Numbered from the stretch's first letter, positions 35,502 through 45,633 are shown. The stretch is DNA of 64,000 nucleotides from Gallionellaceae bacterium (GCA_030823955.1 JAVBYO010000011.1:1-64000); one strand, 5' to 3'. A program made the numbers and translations. The notes: generated by a model from the sequence alone, not told the origin.

Positions 35502-38500
35502 ATGTCCAACTTGCCTATCAAATTGCAAAAATCACATATCTTCGGTGTGGTCGCCTTGCTCGGTATTTCGATCGTCATCGTGCAATTATCGATCGCCATC
35601 ACTGCCTTTACGCCGCAAAACCAGCCCATCGGTTATGTGGCCCAAGACGAAGTGACCAACTACGATCTGACCGGCGGAAGCGAAACGTTGTTCCGTACCG
35701 AATACAAACGCGACTACTGGGGCGGCAATCTGTTCGCTTATCCCGTGGATGCGGCCGGCACGGTGCAGGCTGGCGGCGGTGACCGCTGGACCAACGGTGC
35801 CAAAGACCATATCGATGGACAGAACTACGATACCGGACGTTTCATCGCCACCATGAAAGACGACGGGACCAAGGTGGCATTTCGTTCCACCAATCTTTCC
35901 GCCACACAACAGACTGCATTGGTAGCCACTATCAACAGCACCACCTATACCGCCGCCAATATCGTCAACTTCCTGCGTGGTGACCGCAGTAATGAAGGGG
36001 CGAGTGCCTTGCGGCAGCGCAGCACAGTGCTGGGCGACATCGTCCACTCGCGCCCTTATTATGTGGCGGATGCCACCAATCCCACGGTCTTCGTCGGTGC
36101 CAACGACGGTATGTTGCACGCGATCAATGTCGCCGACGGTACCGAGCGCTGGGCCTACGTGCCTTCGATGCTGATCAGCAAACTCAAGACCTTGGCTTAT
36201 AGTCCGGCAGATGCCGCATTGCCATTCAGTCATGATTATTTCGTGGACGGTCAAATCAATATCGGTAATGTCACTATCTCCGGGAGCGCTCACCGTATTC
36301 TGGTAGGCGGCCTGGGTTCGGGGGGCAAAGGTTTGTATGCTCTGGACATCACCGGGAGTGCGGCGCTGACCGCTGCGAACGAGACCGATGTTGCGGGCAA
36401 AATACTGTGGGAGATCACGCCGACCAAAGTCAATTACGCCACGCCGACGGTGCATAGCACGGCTGCATCAACCGCAGCGAGTGCTACGGCCTACAGTAAA
36501 CTCGGCTACACCTATGGGATACCCACGCTGGCCAAGATCAATCACGGCGGAACATCCATGGATGTGGTCATCATCGGCAACGGCTATGACGAAGCCGCCA
36601 CCGGGGAAAGTTATCTGTTCGTTATCAATGCGGCGACCGGCGCGCTGGTCAAAGCTATCCAAGCCGGTACCGCAGGTGCGGCCAATCCCAATGGCCTGTC
36701 CAATCCCGTCGCACTGGATACCAATGCCGACGGTTACGTCGACAAAGTGTATGCGGGAGACTTGAACGGCACCCTGTGGAAGTTCGATCTTTCCAGCACC
36801 ACGGTCTCTTCCTGGAGTGCCAGCGCCTTGCTAGTCACTTCGCCCGCTCAGCCTATCACCAGTACACCGGGGGTGGCGGCACATCCCAATGGCGGATATA
36901 TGGTCAGCTTCGGTACCGGCAAAATCCTTACCGGCGCTTACGGAACCTACAATCACGGAACCTCGACTTGGACCACTGCTGCGACCGGTGATCTGGGAGA
37001 TTCCAGCGTCCATTATGTCTATGGTGTATGGGACGGAGCGCCAGTCGCCAATGCCGTGCTGCTGACCCAGACACTGACCGAGCGCTCATATACCTATGGC
37101 GGAGTCACTACCCGGGTGCGGCGTGCTACGGCGAATGCGCCGAACTGGAGCAGTGGTGCAAGCAATCACAAGGGGTGGAAGGTGGCTTTACCGGCGGGTG
37201 AGCGTGTGGTCGGTGAAGGCAGCTTCACCGAGAACGGGCGCTTCTATTTCATCAGTTATAACCCGACCGTGGCGCCTTATGCGGTACCCGGTACCTCGAC
37301 CGATATCTACGGCGAGAACTGGCTGATGGAATTGAACTACCTCACCGGCGGTAGCAGTACTTCGCCCTTCCTGGATATGGACAGTAACCTGCTGCTGAAC
37401 GATTCTGATCGCATCACTTATATCGCCAGCGATACCATCCCGTCCGGCAAGGTGGTCGGGGATCGTATCCTCAGCCCCAGCCAGGACGGTATCCCGGTCG
37501 GCAAGTGGTTATCCAATGGCGTGCAATCGCAGCCCATTTTGGTGCAGTTACAGACGCTGAACACCACGCTGTTCAACCAGAACCCGGATGTCATCTTCCC
37601 GCCCACCACCACAGTGTCGCGCGGTGTCGCGGGTGGCCACTTCGACGTGGACAACTTCTATGGTACTGACAATAACTGTACCGGGGTTGGTGGTGCTGGT
37701 ACCAAGGCGATTGGATATATCGACTTCACTTATAGCAATAACAAGGATCTTTCCAGCTTTTCGATCACTATTGGCGGGGTCAGTGTGCTGAGTAGTAACA
37801 ATCCGCCCAGCAAGAGCAAATCCGGTTTGGAGGATTGGGTCGAATCGAGTTTCAGTTCGACAGACTACACGGCGAGAGTCAGCAATAACAAAATCAAGAT
37901 CACCAAGAAGGTCGCGGGAGTCGCCACTCCGGCTATTGTGGTCAGTGCCACCGGATTGAGTTCATCGGACTATACGATCACTGCGTTCTCGGGCGGGACG
38001 GCAGCCAGCACGCCGAGTTCGATTTCGGGAACCAACTGCGATTACGTCAAACACGAACACGAATACGACGACAAATATGACAAGACTGGTGTGAACATGC
38101 TCAACGCGAGCCAGTCGGCATTTAATCTTTCCAATGCCATCACCGATACTTCGACCAATTTCAAGGTGCTGATGATGAACCAGTATCTGAGTCCGGCGAT
38201 GAGTCTGCACATCGGCAACAGTTCGTACAGCCCGTCCAGCACTGCGGGATATGTCTCGGTCAAGAACTATCAGACCACCGCCAATCTCGACATCACGGCG
38301 GTGCCGACCTATAACCGCAGCAATATTGGCAGCTTGGCGGTCAATATGCCGGTGGATGCTTTTGCGGTGAAAGATTGGTGGGGGACGGGTGATCTGCGCG
38401 TCGGGTTGCACTCCGTGTCGCCGGGCTGTACCTGGAGTGGCAATGACGAAGGTGCTGATATGTACCAGCCGGTCACGCCGCCTGCCAATGGTACGGATGG

Positions 38501-39164
38501 GCCGGGGACGGCAGGCACTACCACGGGGGCGCGTCACAACGGCGTGCTGACCGTGCAGATCATCAAAGACACCACACCGGCAAGCGCGATCGAGGAGAAT
38601 GTGGCTGGTCATCCGGAATATGGTTACCGCGTCAAACATGCCAACTTCTACGATTACGTGCTGGTTGAATACATCTTCTATTGGCACCATCCGCGTAACA
38701 TGTGTTACAGCACTTCCGGCACCGCGTGGAAAAAGACTAACAACGGTGGTGATGCATGGAATACCGATGCGCTGATGACGGGTAGCGGATGGACCAAAGC
38801 ACCGCCGGAGGACAATGCCGTATCGACTGCCAACGGCACACCGGCAAGTGGTTCCACTGACCCCAAGATCGGTGCATTGGGCAGCACGGGAGCGGGCTGT
38901 ACTTCCACCACCACGGTGTCGGGCAATGTGACCACCACCCGCAGCACATGTACTGATGGCACTAGTACCACCACGGAACAGACTGCCAATAGCAACGGTA
39001 CCGTGACCATTGTGGTCACCAATTACGGGGCGGATGGTGTATCTCTGGGTAGCACCACCAGTGTGGTGGCCAATGCGTCCGGCTCGGTGAAGACCGGCGG
39101 TGACGAACGCGGTTTGCAGGCACGCACTGGGCGTGTCTCGTGGCATGAGCTGGTCAGGGAATGA
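35502..39164 (+). CDS. pilY1: Type IV pilus tip-associated protein PilY1, without vWA domain
   Basis: A 1220-aa protein. An N-terminal hydrophobic segment (about 12-35) is a signal or anchor. The PilC/PilY1 beta-propeller (about 175-560) has VLGDIVHSRPYYV, VFVGANDGMLHAINVADGTE and the calcium-binding loop DTNADGYVDKVYAGDLNGTL near residues 405-425. The usual N-terminal von Willebrand A region is absent; only about 170 residues precede the propeller. In place of it there is a Ser/Thr/Gly/Asn-rich extension of some 650 residues at the C-terminus. No frameshift is seen. PilY1 binds calcium to control pilus extension and retraction; here surface adhesion may use the extension. Confidence 0.88.
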   Translation: MSNLPIKLQKSHIFGVVALLGISIVIVQLSIAITAFTPQNQPIGYVAQDEVTNYDLTGGSETLFRTEYKRDYWGGNLFAYPVDAAGTVQAGGGDRWTNGAKDHIDGQNYDTGRFIATMKDDGTKVAFRSTNLSATQQTALVATINSTTYTAANIVNFLRGDRSNEGASALRQRSTVLGDIVHSRPYYVADATNPTVFVGANDGMLHAINVADGTERWAYVPSMLISKLKTLAYSPADAALPFSHDYFVDGQINIGNVTISGSAHRILVGGLGSGGKGLYALDITGSAALTAANETDVAGKILWEITPTKVNYATPTVHSTAASTAASATAYSKLGYTYGIPTLAKINHGGTSMDVVIIGNGYDEAATGESYLFVINAATGALVKAIQAGTAGAANPNGLSNPVALDTNADGYVDKVYAGDLNGTLWKFDLSSTTVSSWSASALLVTSPAQPITSTPGVAAHPNGGYMVSFGTGKILTGAYGTYNHGTSTWTTAATGDLGDSSVHYVYGVWDGAPVANAVLLTQTLTERSYTYGGVTTRVRRATANAPNWSSGASNHKGWKVALPAGERVVGEGSFTENGRFYFISYNPTVAPYAVPGTSTDIYGENWLMELNYLTGGSSTSPFLDMDSNLLLNDSDRITYIASDTIPSGKVVGDRILSPSQDGIPVGKWLSNGVQSQPILVQLQTLNTTLFNQNPDVIFPPTTTVSRGVAGGHFDVDNFYGTDNNCTGVGGAGTKAIGYIDFTYSNNKDLSSFSITIGGVSVLSSNNPPSKSKSGLEDWVESSFSSTDYTARVSNNKIKITKKVAGVATPAIVVSATGLSSSDYTITAFSGGTAASTPSSISGTNCDYVKHEHEYDDKYDKTGVNMLNASQSAFNLSNAITDTSTNFKVLMMNQYLSPAMSLHIGNSSYSPSSTAGYVSVKNYQTTANLDITAVPTYNRSNIGSLAVNMPVDAFAVKDWWGTGDLRVGLHSVSPGCTWSGNDEGADMYQPVTPPANGTDGPGTAGTTTGARHNGVLTVQIIKDTTPASAIEENVAGHPEYGYRVKHANFYDYVLVEYIFYWHHPRNMCYSTSGTAWKKTNNGGDAWNTDALMTGSGWTKAPPEDNAVSTANGTPASGSTDPKIGALGSTGAGCTSTTTVSGNVTTTRSTCTDGTSTTTEQTANSNGTVTIVVTNYGADGVSLGSTTSVVANASGSVKTGGDERGLQARTGRVSWHELVRE

Positions 39165-39207
39165 CGGGTGTACGGACAGATGAATGACAGCACAGGGAGA
39201 ATAGACG

Positions 39208-39615
39208 ATGAATGTTGAGCGTGGTTTCAGTTTGATCGAATTGATGGCGGCGGTGGCAATCGTGGGAATATTGGCGGCCATCGCAGTGCCGAATTACAGC
39301 AACTATGTAACTCGGGGTTCGCGTGCGGCAGCACAGACCGAGTTGCTGGAATTGGCCAGTCTGCAGGAGAAGATATATCTCAATTCGAATGCCTATACCG
39401 CCAATATGACGACGGCTTACAACGGTACATCAACTGGCGGATTGGGTAAGACTACCGGGCAGACAGCGGACGGGAAGTACACACTTTCCGTTGTTGCACC
39501 GGGACAGACCTTTACCATCACCGCGACACCGGTCGCCGGTAAATCGCAGGTGGGTGACGGCAATCTGACCATCAGCGAGAACGGTCAGCGTTTGTGGGGT
39601 ACGGCAAGCTGGTAG
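39208..39615 (+). CDS. pilE: Type IV minor pilin PilE
   Basis: A 135-aa pilin-like protein. A very short leader (MNVERG) is cut before FSLIELMAAVAIVGILAAIA, with Glu at +5. LASLQEKIYLNSNAYTANM and the C-terminal ISENGQRLWG are shared with PilE minor pilins. GGGAG lies ahead of the ATG. It closes the operon; the strong terminator at 39658-39692 follows. The protein has no Cys, unlike major pilins with a C-terminal disulfide. Confidence 0.9.
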   Translation: MNVERGFSLIELMAAVAIVGILAAIAVPNYSNYVTRGSRAAAQTELLELASLQEKIYLNSNAYTANMTTAYNGTSTGGLGKTTGQTADGKYTLSVVAPGQTFTITATPVAGKSQVGDGNLTISENGQRLWGTASW

Positions 39616-39657
39616 AAGTAGAGAGTGGAAGCACGGCTGGTCGTGCCGAGGTCGCCA

Positions 39658-39692
39658 AACGAACAAGCCCGCAGCGCGGGCTTGTTCGTTTT
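39658..39692. terminator. Shared bidirectional terminator between pilE and ppc
   Basis: The stem AACGAACAAGCCCGC / GCGGGCTTGTTCGTT is a perfect 15 bp with a three-base loop. T-runs flank it on both strands. It sits between convergent genes and ends at the ppc stop codon. Confidence 0.9.
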
Positions 39693-42453
39693 AGCCGCTG
39701 TTCCTTAACCCCGCGGCGATACCGTTGATGGTGAGGTGGATCGCGCGTTTCACTTTCTCGTTGTCATCCCCCGCGCGGTGGCGGTGTAACAAGGCCACTT
39801 GCAGGTGATTGAGCGGGTCGATATAGGGCGTGCGCGTGGTGAGGCTGCGCGCCAGTGTGGGGTTGTCCTCCAGCAGCGATGATGCGCCGGTGATGAGGAA
39901 CAACATGTCCACGGTGCGCTGCCATTCGGCCTCGATCTCGCCGAATATCCTGGTGCGCAAAGTCTCGTCCGGAACCAGCTCGGCGTAGCGCGAGGCGATG
40001 CCCATGTCGGACTTGGAGAGCACCATGTCCATGTTGGAGAGTAGGCCGCGGAAGAACGCCCAGTTCTGATTCATCGCCTGCAACTGTTTGAGTCCGGCGT
40101 CCCCTTCGCGCGCGATGAATTGCTGTATGGCGCTGCCGAAGCCATACCAGCCCGGCAATAGGGCCCGGTTCAAACTCCAGCTGAACACCCATGGGATGGC
40201 GCGCAGGTCTTCGATATTGTTGGTCGCACGCCGGGCCGAAGGACGGCTGCCTATGTTCAGTTCGGCGATCTCGCGGATCGGCGTCGCGGCAAAGAAATAT
40301 TCGGTGAAGCCCGGGGTCTCGTAGACCAGTTTGCGGTAGGCCGCGAATGCATCCAGGCTCATCGCCTCCATGATGCGGTGGAACTCCGGCATGGTGGAGT
40401 CATCGCCGTGATGGTGTACCAGTGTCGCTTCCATGGTGGCCGCCACAAGGATCTCCAGATTGCGCCGCCCGATCTCCGGGTCGGAATATTTGCTGGAGAT
40501 GACCTCGCCCTGTTCGGTGATGCGGATCTGTGCGTTCACGCTGCCCGGCGGTTGCGCGAGGATAGCCTGATAGCTGGGGCCGCCGCCGCGTCCGACTGTG
40601 CCGCCGCGCCCGTGGAACAGACGCAACTCGATGCCGTGTTTCTCGAACACCTGCACCAGTTCGACCTCGGCCTTGTACAGCTCCCAGTTGGCCGTGAGGT
40701 AACCGCCGTCCTTGTTGCTGTCGGAATACCCCAGCATCACTTCCTGCGTGTTGCCACGGCTCTTCAGCAGGGTGCGATAGAACGGGATGGAGAACAGTTC
40801 ATCCATGATGACACCGCAGCCGCGCAAGTCACCGATGGTCTCGAACAGCGGGATGATATTGAGATGCAGCGTGTCGCCTTGCAGCAGACCGCTCTGCTGC
40901 ACCATCAGCGCCACCTCCAGCAAGTCGCTTACCGCATCGGTCTTGGAGATGATGTAGTTGGGCAATGCGTCACGTCCGAAGCGGTGATGGATCTCGGCGG
41001 CAGCGCGCATGAGATGTAGTTCGCCCTTGGCGACGGGGGTGAAACTCTCCGGCTCGGAAGCCAGCAGTTTTTCCGCTTGCAGCGCGCTGAGCAGAACCTG
41101 GCGGCGGTCGTTTTCGTTCAGGCTTGCATAATCGGCCACACCGGCGCGGGCCAGCAATTCGCTCACTGTCTGCTCGTGGATGCCGCTGTGCTGGCGCATA
41201 TCCAGCGGAGCCAGGTGGAAGCCGAACACTTCCACGGCACGGCGCAGGTCGGCCATGCGGCCACGCGACAGATAGAGCGCGCCGTGGTGCTCCAGCGAAT
41301 GGATGATGATGTCGAGTTCGCTCAGCAGTTCAGCCGCATTGGCATAGGGCTTCACTTCTTTGCTGACGGGATGCAGGTGATGGACGCGATGCCCCAGATG
41401 TTCGGTAGTGGCGACCAGACGCGCGTAAACGGCGAGCAGGGCGCGGCGGTAAGGTTCGTCTTCACGGCTTTCGGCACGGTCCGGCGATTCGTCGGCGAAC
41501 ATCGCAAGTTCCGGGCTGATGTCCACCAGGCGGCTGGACAGGCTCAGGCGCGAACTGAGCAGGCTGGTTTCCGCCAGGTAATAGTCCAGCGCGGTGGCGG
41601 AATGGCGCTGTGCCGCATCCAGCATCACGTCATGGGTGACGAACGGGTTGCCGTCGCGGTCACCACCGATCCAGCTGCCCACACGCAGGAAAGGCGGTAG
41701 TTCGATGCGTTGGCCGAAGCGGGATTCCAGTTGTTTCTCCAGACCGGAATAGAGTTTGGGGAGTTCGCGCAGAAAGGTGTAATCGTAGAACGACAGACCG
41801 TTGTTCACCTCGTCCTGCACCGATAGCTTGCTGGTGCGCAACATGCGGGTGCTCCACAGGATGAGCACGAAGCGATGCAGAGCCTCCTCGTTGTATTCCA
41901 GCTCCTCCGGGGTCATGTCCAGACGGTCACGGTCGGCCAGCAGTTTGGAGATGATGAGTTGGCAATTGAGGATGCTCTTGCGCTGCACTTCGGTGGGGTG
42001 TGCGGTCAGCACCGGGGAGATCAGTGCCTTGTCGAAGAACGCCTGCACTTCGGCCAAGCCCAGTTTTTTCTCCTGGATATGCTCCAGCACCAGTTGCACG
42101 CTGCCTTCCTGCGGCGGCGAACCGGCCTTTAGATGGGCGCGGCGGCGGCGGTTGTGGTGCAGGTCTTCGGCGATGTTGGACAACTGTGAAAAATAGCTGA
42201 ACGCGCGCACCACCAGCAGAGTCTCTTCCGGGCTCAGTGCATCCAGCACCTGTTCCAGCTGGTCGCGGTCGCGGTCATCCTGCGACTTGCGGAAGCGCAC
42301 GGCGGAGCGGCGCACGTTCTCGATCAGCGCGTAGGTCTCTTCACCTTCCTGCTCGCGCAGTGTGTCGCCGAGGATGCGGCCAAGCAAACGGATGTCGTCG
42401 CGCAACGGCACGTCTTTGCTCGAGATATCGGCGGGTACGGCAAGCAGGTTCAT
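39691..42453 (-). CDS. ppc: Phosphoenolpyruvate carboxylase
   Basis: A 920-aa enzyme that adds bicarbonate to phosphoenolpyruvate, giving oxaloacetate to refill the citric acid cycle. Catalytic blocks are present: VLTAHPTEVQRKS (catalytic His), VMLGYSDSNKDGGYLTANW and LFHGRGGTVGRGGGPSY. The C-terminus ends in the expected NGIAAGLRNSG. I start at ATG 42453 (MNLLAV), with AGAAG six bases upstream; a further ATG at 42471 is possible. It is convergent with the pilus operon and divergent from hemC. Confidence 0.96.
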   Translation of the reverse strand: MNLLAVPADISSKDVPLRDDIRLLGRILGDTLREQEGEETYALIENVRRSAVRFRKSQDDRDRDQLEQVLDALSPEETLLVVRAFSYFSQLSNIAEDLHHNRRRRAHLKAGSPPQEGSVQLVLEHIQEKKLGLAEVQAFFDKALISPVLTAHPTEVQRKSILNCQLIISKLLADRDRLDMTPEELEYNEEALHRFVLILWSTRMLRTSKLSVQDEVNNGLSFYDYTFLRELPKLYSGLEKQLESRFGQRIELPPFLRVGSWIGGDRDGNPFVTHDVMLDAAQRHSATALDYYLAETSLLSSRLSLSSRLVDISPELAMFADESPDRAESREDEPYRRALLAVYARLVATTEHLGHRVHHLHPVSKEVKPYANAAELLSELDIIIHSLEHHGALYLSRGRMADLRRAVEVFGFHLAPLDMRQHSGIHEQTVSELLARAGVADYASLNENDRRQVLLSALQAEKLLASEPESFTPVAKGELHLMRAAAEIHHRFGRDALPNYIISKTDAVSDLLEVALMVQQSGLLQGDTLHLNIIPLFETIGDLRGCGVIMDELFSIPFYRTLLKSRGNTQEVMLGYSDSNKDGGYLTANWELYKAEVELVQVFEKHGIELRLFHGRGGTVGRGGGPSYQAILAQPPGSVNAQIRITEQGEVISSKYSDPEIGRRNLEILVAATMEATLVHHHGDDSTMPEFHRIMEAMSLDAFAAYRKLVYETPGFTEYFFAATPIREIAELNIGSRPSARRATNNIEDLRAIPWVFSWSLNRALLPGWYGFGSAIQQFIAREGDAGLKQLQAMNQNWAFFRGLLSNMDMVLSKSDMGIASRYAELVPDETLRTRIFGEIEAEWQRTVDMLFLITGASSLLEDNPTLARSLTTRTPYIDPLNHLQVALLHRHRAGDDNEKVKRAIHLTINGIAAGLRNSG

Positions 42454-42579
42454 GGCATTCTTCTTCAGCATAGGGTCAACGCGCGCAGTCTAACGGGGAT
42501 GGCATTGCTGCCATGTCCGTTCGTGGCTCATGTTAGAATGCGCCGCAAATAATCAACAAATAAACACTCAGGAAAAGCA

Positions 42580-43530
42580 ATGAATCAGGCATCCCAGAAG
42601 ACACCGGCCCCCAAAAAACTGGTCATCGCATCGCGCGAGAGCGCACTGGCGATGTGGCAGGCAGAACACATCCGGGATCGATTGCGTGCATTATATCCGC
42701 AAACCGAGGTGAGTATATTGGGCATGACGACCCAGGGTGACCAGATCCTCGATGTGACCCTGTCCAAGATCGGCGGCAAGGGATTGTTCGTCAAGGAATT
42801 GGAGACCGCACTGGAAAACGGCAGTGCCGACATCGCGGTGCATTCCCTGAAAGACGTGCCCATGCATCTGCCGGAAGGTTTTGCGCTGGCCTGCATCGGT
42901 GAACGCGAAGACCCGCGCGACGCTTTTGTTTCCAACAAATTCGACAACCTGGCGGCATTGCCTGCAGGCAGTGTGGTCGGCACCTCCAGCCTGCGCCGTG
43001 AGAGCCAGTTGCGCGCCCGTTTCCCGCATCTCGATATCCAGCCGCTGCGCGGCAACGTGCAGACCCGTTTGCGCAAACTGGATGAAGGCCAATATGCCGC
43101 CATCATCCTTGCCGCCGCCGGATTGAAACGGCTGGGGCTGGGCGAGCGTATCCGTGCGGTCATCTCCAGCGAGGATAGTCTGCCCGCCGTCGGCCAGGGC
43201 GCGCTCGGCATCGAGACCCGTGCCGACCGGCCCGATCTGAAAGCCTTACTCGCCCCGCTGCACCATGCCGACACCGCCGCCTGTGTGCTGGCCGAACGCG
43301 CCATGAGCCGCGCACTCGCGGGCAGTTGCCAAGTGCCGCTGGGTGGTTTTGCGGAAGTGCAGGGCGACAAATTGCGTATGCGCGGCTTCGTCGCCAGTCC
43401 GGATGGCAAGAAGATGCTGCGCGCCGAACAGACCGGTAGTATCACCGCGCCGGAAGCACTGGGTGACGCGGTCGCCGCAGCACTGCTCAAACAAGGCGCG
43501 GGCGAGATATTGGCGGCACTGTCTCTTTGA
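42580..43530 (+). CDS. hemC: Hydroxymethylbilane synthase (porphobilinogen deaminase)
   Basis: A 316-aa haem-pathway enzyme that polymerises four porphobilinogens to hydroxymethylbilane. The dipyrromethane cofactor is attached to Cys250 in [10 protein letters not shown]. The catalytic Asp is in VHSLKDVPM, and [12 protein letters not shown] binds the substrate acids. Its length is standard. AGGA ahead of ATG fixes the start. It leads the hemCDXY cluster, with an inverted repeat between it and hemD. Confidence 0.97.
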   Translation: MNQASQKTPAPKKLVIASRESALAMWQAEHIRDRLRALYPQTEVSILGMTTQGDQILDVTLSKIGGKGLFVKELETALENGSADIAVHSLKDVPMHLPEGFALACIGEREDPRDAFVSNKFDNLAALPAGSVVGTSSLRRESQLRARFPHLDIQPLRGNVQTRLRKLDEGQYAAIILAAAGLKRLGLGERIRAVISSEDSLPAVGQGALGIETRADRPDLKALLAPLHHADTAACVLAERAMSRALAGSCQVPLGGFAEVQGDKLRMRGFVASPDGKKMLRAEQTGSITAPEALGDAVAAALLKQGAGEILAALSL

Positions 43531-43611
43531 GAGAAATGAAAAGCATTCACCGCATAACCAGCGACTTGGCGGGCGCTTTTGCCAGCCTTAGTCGAATGGC
43601 TAGTGGTTTCA

Positions 43612-43746
43612 TCAGAGACACAGAGACACAGAGAAGGGCAAAACAGATACGACTTCCTCGTGTGAACGACCTTGCCGATTGTTGCAGTAGCTTGGTGTCT
43701 CGTTGTGGGTTGCATGGGTTTTCTCTGTGTCTCTGTGTCTCGGTGG
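43612..43746. repeat. CACAGAGA-type inverted repeat between hemC and hemD
   Basis: Left arm AGAGACACAGAGACACAGAG (about 43614-43633) followed by AAGGGCAAAAC. Right arm TTTTCTCTGTGTCTCTGTGT, ending about 43739. The arms are complementary over some 20 bases, with a spacer of about 85 bases. A different family from the purine repeats of the chemotaxis block. It occupies most of the 226-bp gap. Confidence 0.75.
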
Positions 43747-43756
43747 TGGATTTTTA

Positions 43757-44539
43757 ATGGGCATCTTGCCGCTTGCCGGACTCAATATCGTGGTCACCCG
43801 TCCGCGTGAACAGGCGGTGTCGTTACAACAGCGGATAACGCAGTTGGGCGGCAAGGTGCTCCTGTTCCCGTTGCTGGAAATATCCCCCGCGCCCGACCAG
43901 CAAGCCTTGCAGGACGCCATTCAACGCTTGCCCGGTTGCGATCTGCTCATCTTCATCAGTCCCAATGCGGTGCGTTACGGCATGGCTGCGATCCGCGCCC
44001 ACGGCGACCTGCCGCCCGGCCTGCGCTGCGCCGCAGTGGGACAAGGTAGTGCGCAGGCGTTACGCGATGCCGGAGTGAGTGAGATCATCGCGCCGCACGG
44101 CCAAAGTGACAGCGAAGCGCTGCTGGCCCTGCCGCAATTACAGGCCGTGTCCGGCTGGAAGATCGCCATCTTGCGTGGCGACGGCGGGCGCGAATTGTTG
44201 CGCGACACCCTCCGCGCGCGTGGTGCGGAAGTGGAATACATCACCTGTTACCAGCGCAGCAAACCGCAACAGGATATGACAACGCTGCTCGACGCGCAGC
44301 CCCATGCCATCACACTGAGCAGCAGCGAGGCGTTGGGATATCTGGGCGAGTTGCTGGATAACGCTGCCAGAGAGCGGCTGGCCGCCGTGCCATTGTTTGT
44401 GCCGCATGCCCGTATCGCCGCTGCCGCGCATGCACAAGGCTGGTCCACGGTCATCCAGACCGAAGGCGGAGATGACGGAATCGTGTCCGGTTTGGTAGCA
44501 TGGTCACAAACCCAATCAAATATCGGAACCCATCCATGA
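43757..44539 (+). CDS. hemD: Uroporphyrinogen-III synthase
   Basis: A 260-aa enzyme that cyclises hydroxymethylbilane with inversion of ring D. The HemD family is poorly conserved; here the N-terminal NIVVTRPREQAVSLQQRI, the LIFISPNAVRYGM block and the AITLSSSEALGYLGELL region support it. I chose ATG 43757 rather than the longer open frame because the extra N-terminal part is encoded by the inverted repeat. The stop overlaps the hemX start (ATGA). Confidence 0.93.
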   Translation: MGILPLAGLNIVVTRPREQAVSLQQRITQLGGKVLLFPLLEISPAPDQQALQDAIQRLPGCDLLIFISPNAVRYGMAAIRAHGDLPPGLRCAAVGQGSAQALRDAGVSEIIAPHGQSDSEALLALPQLQAVSGWKIAILRGDGGRELLRDTLRARGAEVEYITCYQRSKPQQDMTTLLDAQPHAITLSSSEALGYLGELLDNAARERLAAVPLFVPHARIAAAAHAQGWSTVIQTEGGDDGIVSGLVAWSQTQSNIGTHP

Positions 44540-45633
44540 GTGAGCAAGCCCAACCGCAGCAGCACGACGCGAACACTCCCGGCACCAGGAGCGGGCGTTT
44601 CCGCGCCATGCTGCACACGCCCGGCCATAATCCGCTGGTCAATCTGATCTCCCATCTCAACCTGACCCAGCTGACGCTGGTCGTGCTGACGGTCATCTTC
44701 GTGTGGCAGTGGTTCGATGCGCAACAGCAGATCAACCAGGTGCAACAGGAGCTGGCCAAACGTCTGGCGGAGATGGACGGCAGCAACAAGGCCAACCAGA
44801 CCCTGGTCACGCAGAGTCAGGAAGTGGTGCGCGAACTGGGCGGCAAACTGAGCCTGCTGGAAAGCAAATATGCGGAATCGCAGAACCAGCGTGCCGCGCT
44901 GGAAGTGTTGTATCAGGAGATGTCGAGCAGCCGAGACCAGACCGCCTTGGCCGAAGTCGAGCAGATGCTGATGATCGCCGGTCAGCAGTTGCAGCTTTCC
45001 GCCAACGTAAAAGCCGCATTGATCGCCATGCAACACGCCGATTATCGCTTGCAGCATCTGGATCGTCCCACCTTGGGAGTGTTGCGCAACTCCATCAATC
45101 GGGACATCGAGAAATTGCGCGCCTTGCCCAATATCGACCTCGCCGGCATCAATATGCGTATCGACAGCTTGATCGCCGCCGTCGATCAGTTGCCGTTGGC
45201 GCAAGATGTGCGCGTGCATGAGACACAAGCCTTGCCGCTCCCGCTCGTCGCGGAGAATGCGTGGGAGCGTTTCTGGCGCGAGTTATGGCACGAGGCGAAA
45301 CAACTGGTGCGTATCGAAAACACGGAAAAACGTGAACTGCCGCTGTTGTCCCCGACACAGAGCTTCTTCCTCAAAGAGAATCTCAAGATACGTTTGTTGT
45401 CCGCCCGTCTGGCACTGCTGTCGCATGACGAGAGCAGCTTCAAGCGCGACCTGAAGACCGCGCAAGACTGGATCAAACAATATTTCGACACAAAATCGAA
45501 AGAGGGTGGCCAGACCTTGGCCACACTGCAAAACCTGATCGCATCCGATATCGATGTGGATATGCCCGACATCAGCGCCAGTCTGGAAGCGGTGCGTAAC
45601 TACCGCATCGCACATGAAAAGGGTGGGCGATGA
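44536..45633 (+). CDS. hemX: HemX membrane protein
   Basis: A 365-aa protein with a cytoplasmic N-terminus, one membrane segment (about residues 40-60, LTLVVLTVIFVWQWF) and a long periplasmic coiled-coil stretch (QQQINQVQQELAKRLAEMDG). The C-terminal half matches the HemX family, sometimes annotated uroporphyrin-III methyltransferase although the catalytic site is lacking. The role is unproven; it is linked to haem synthesis by position between hemD and hemY. The start is translationally coupled to hemD. Confidence 0.9.
   Translation: MSEQAQPQQHDANTPGTRSGRFRAMLHTPGHNPLVNLISHLNLTQLTLVVLTVIFVWQWFDAQQQINQVQQELAKRLAEMDGSNKANQTLVTQSQEVVRELGGKLSLLESKYAESQNQRAALEVLYQEMSSSRDQTALAEVEQMLMIAGQQLQLSANVKAALIAMQHADYRLQHLDRPTLGVLRNSINRDIEKLRALPNIDLAGINMRIDSLIAAVDQLPLAQDVRVHETQALPLPLVAENAWERFWRELWHEAKQLVRIENTEKRELPLLSPTQSFFLKENLKIRLLSARLALLSHDESSFKRDLKTAQDWIKQYFDTKSKEGGQTLATLQNLIASDIDVDMPDISASLEAVRNYRIAHEKGGR

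Noticed and set aside
35502-39164. pilY1 as a pseudogene truncated at its 5' end
   Set aside because: A signal-like N-terminus, a ribosome site and a continuous frame follow pilX directly, so it appears to be a natural variant.
37962-39281. 439-codon open frame antisense to pilY1
   Set aside because: It is the shadow of the low-complexity, Thr/Ser/Gly-rich coding sequence of pilY1; no ribosome site or domain.
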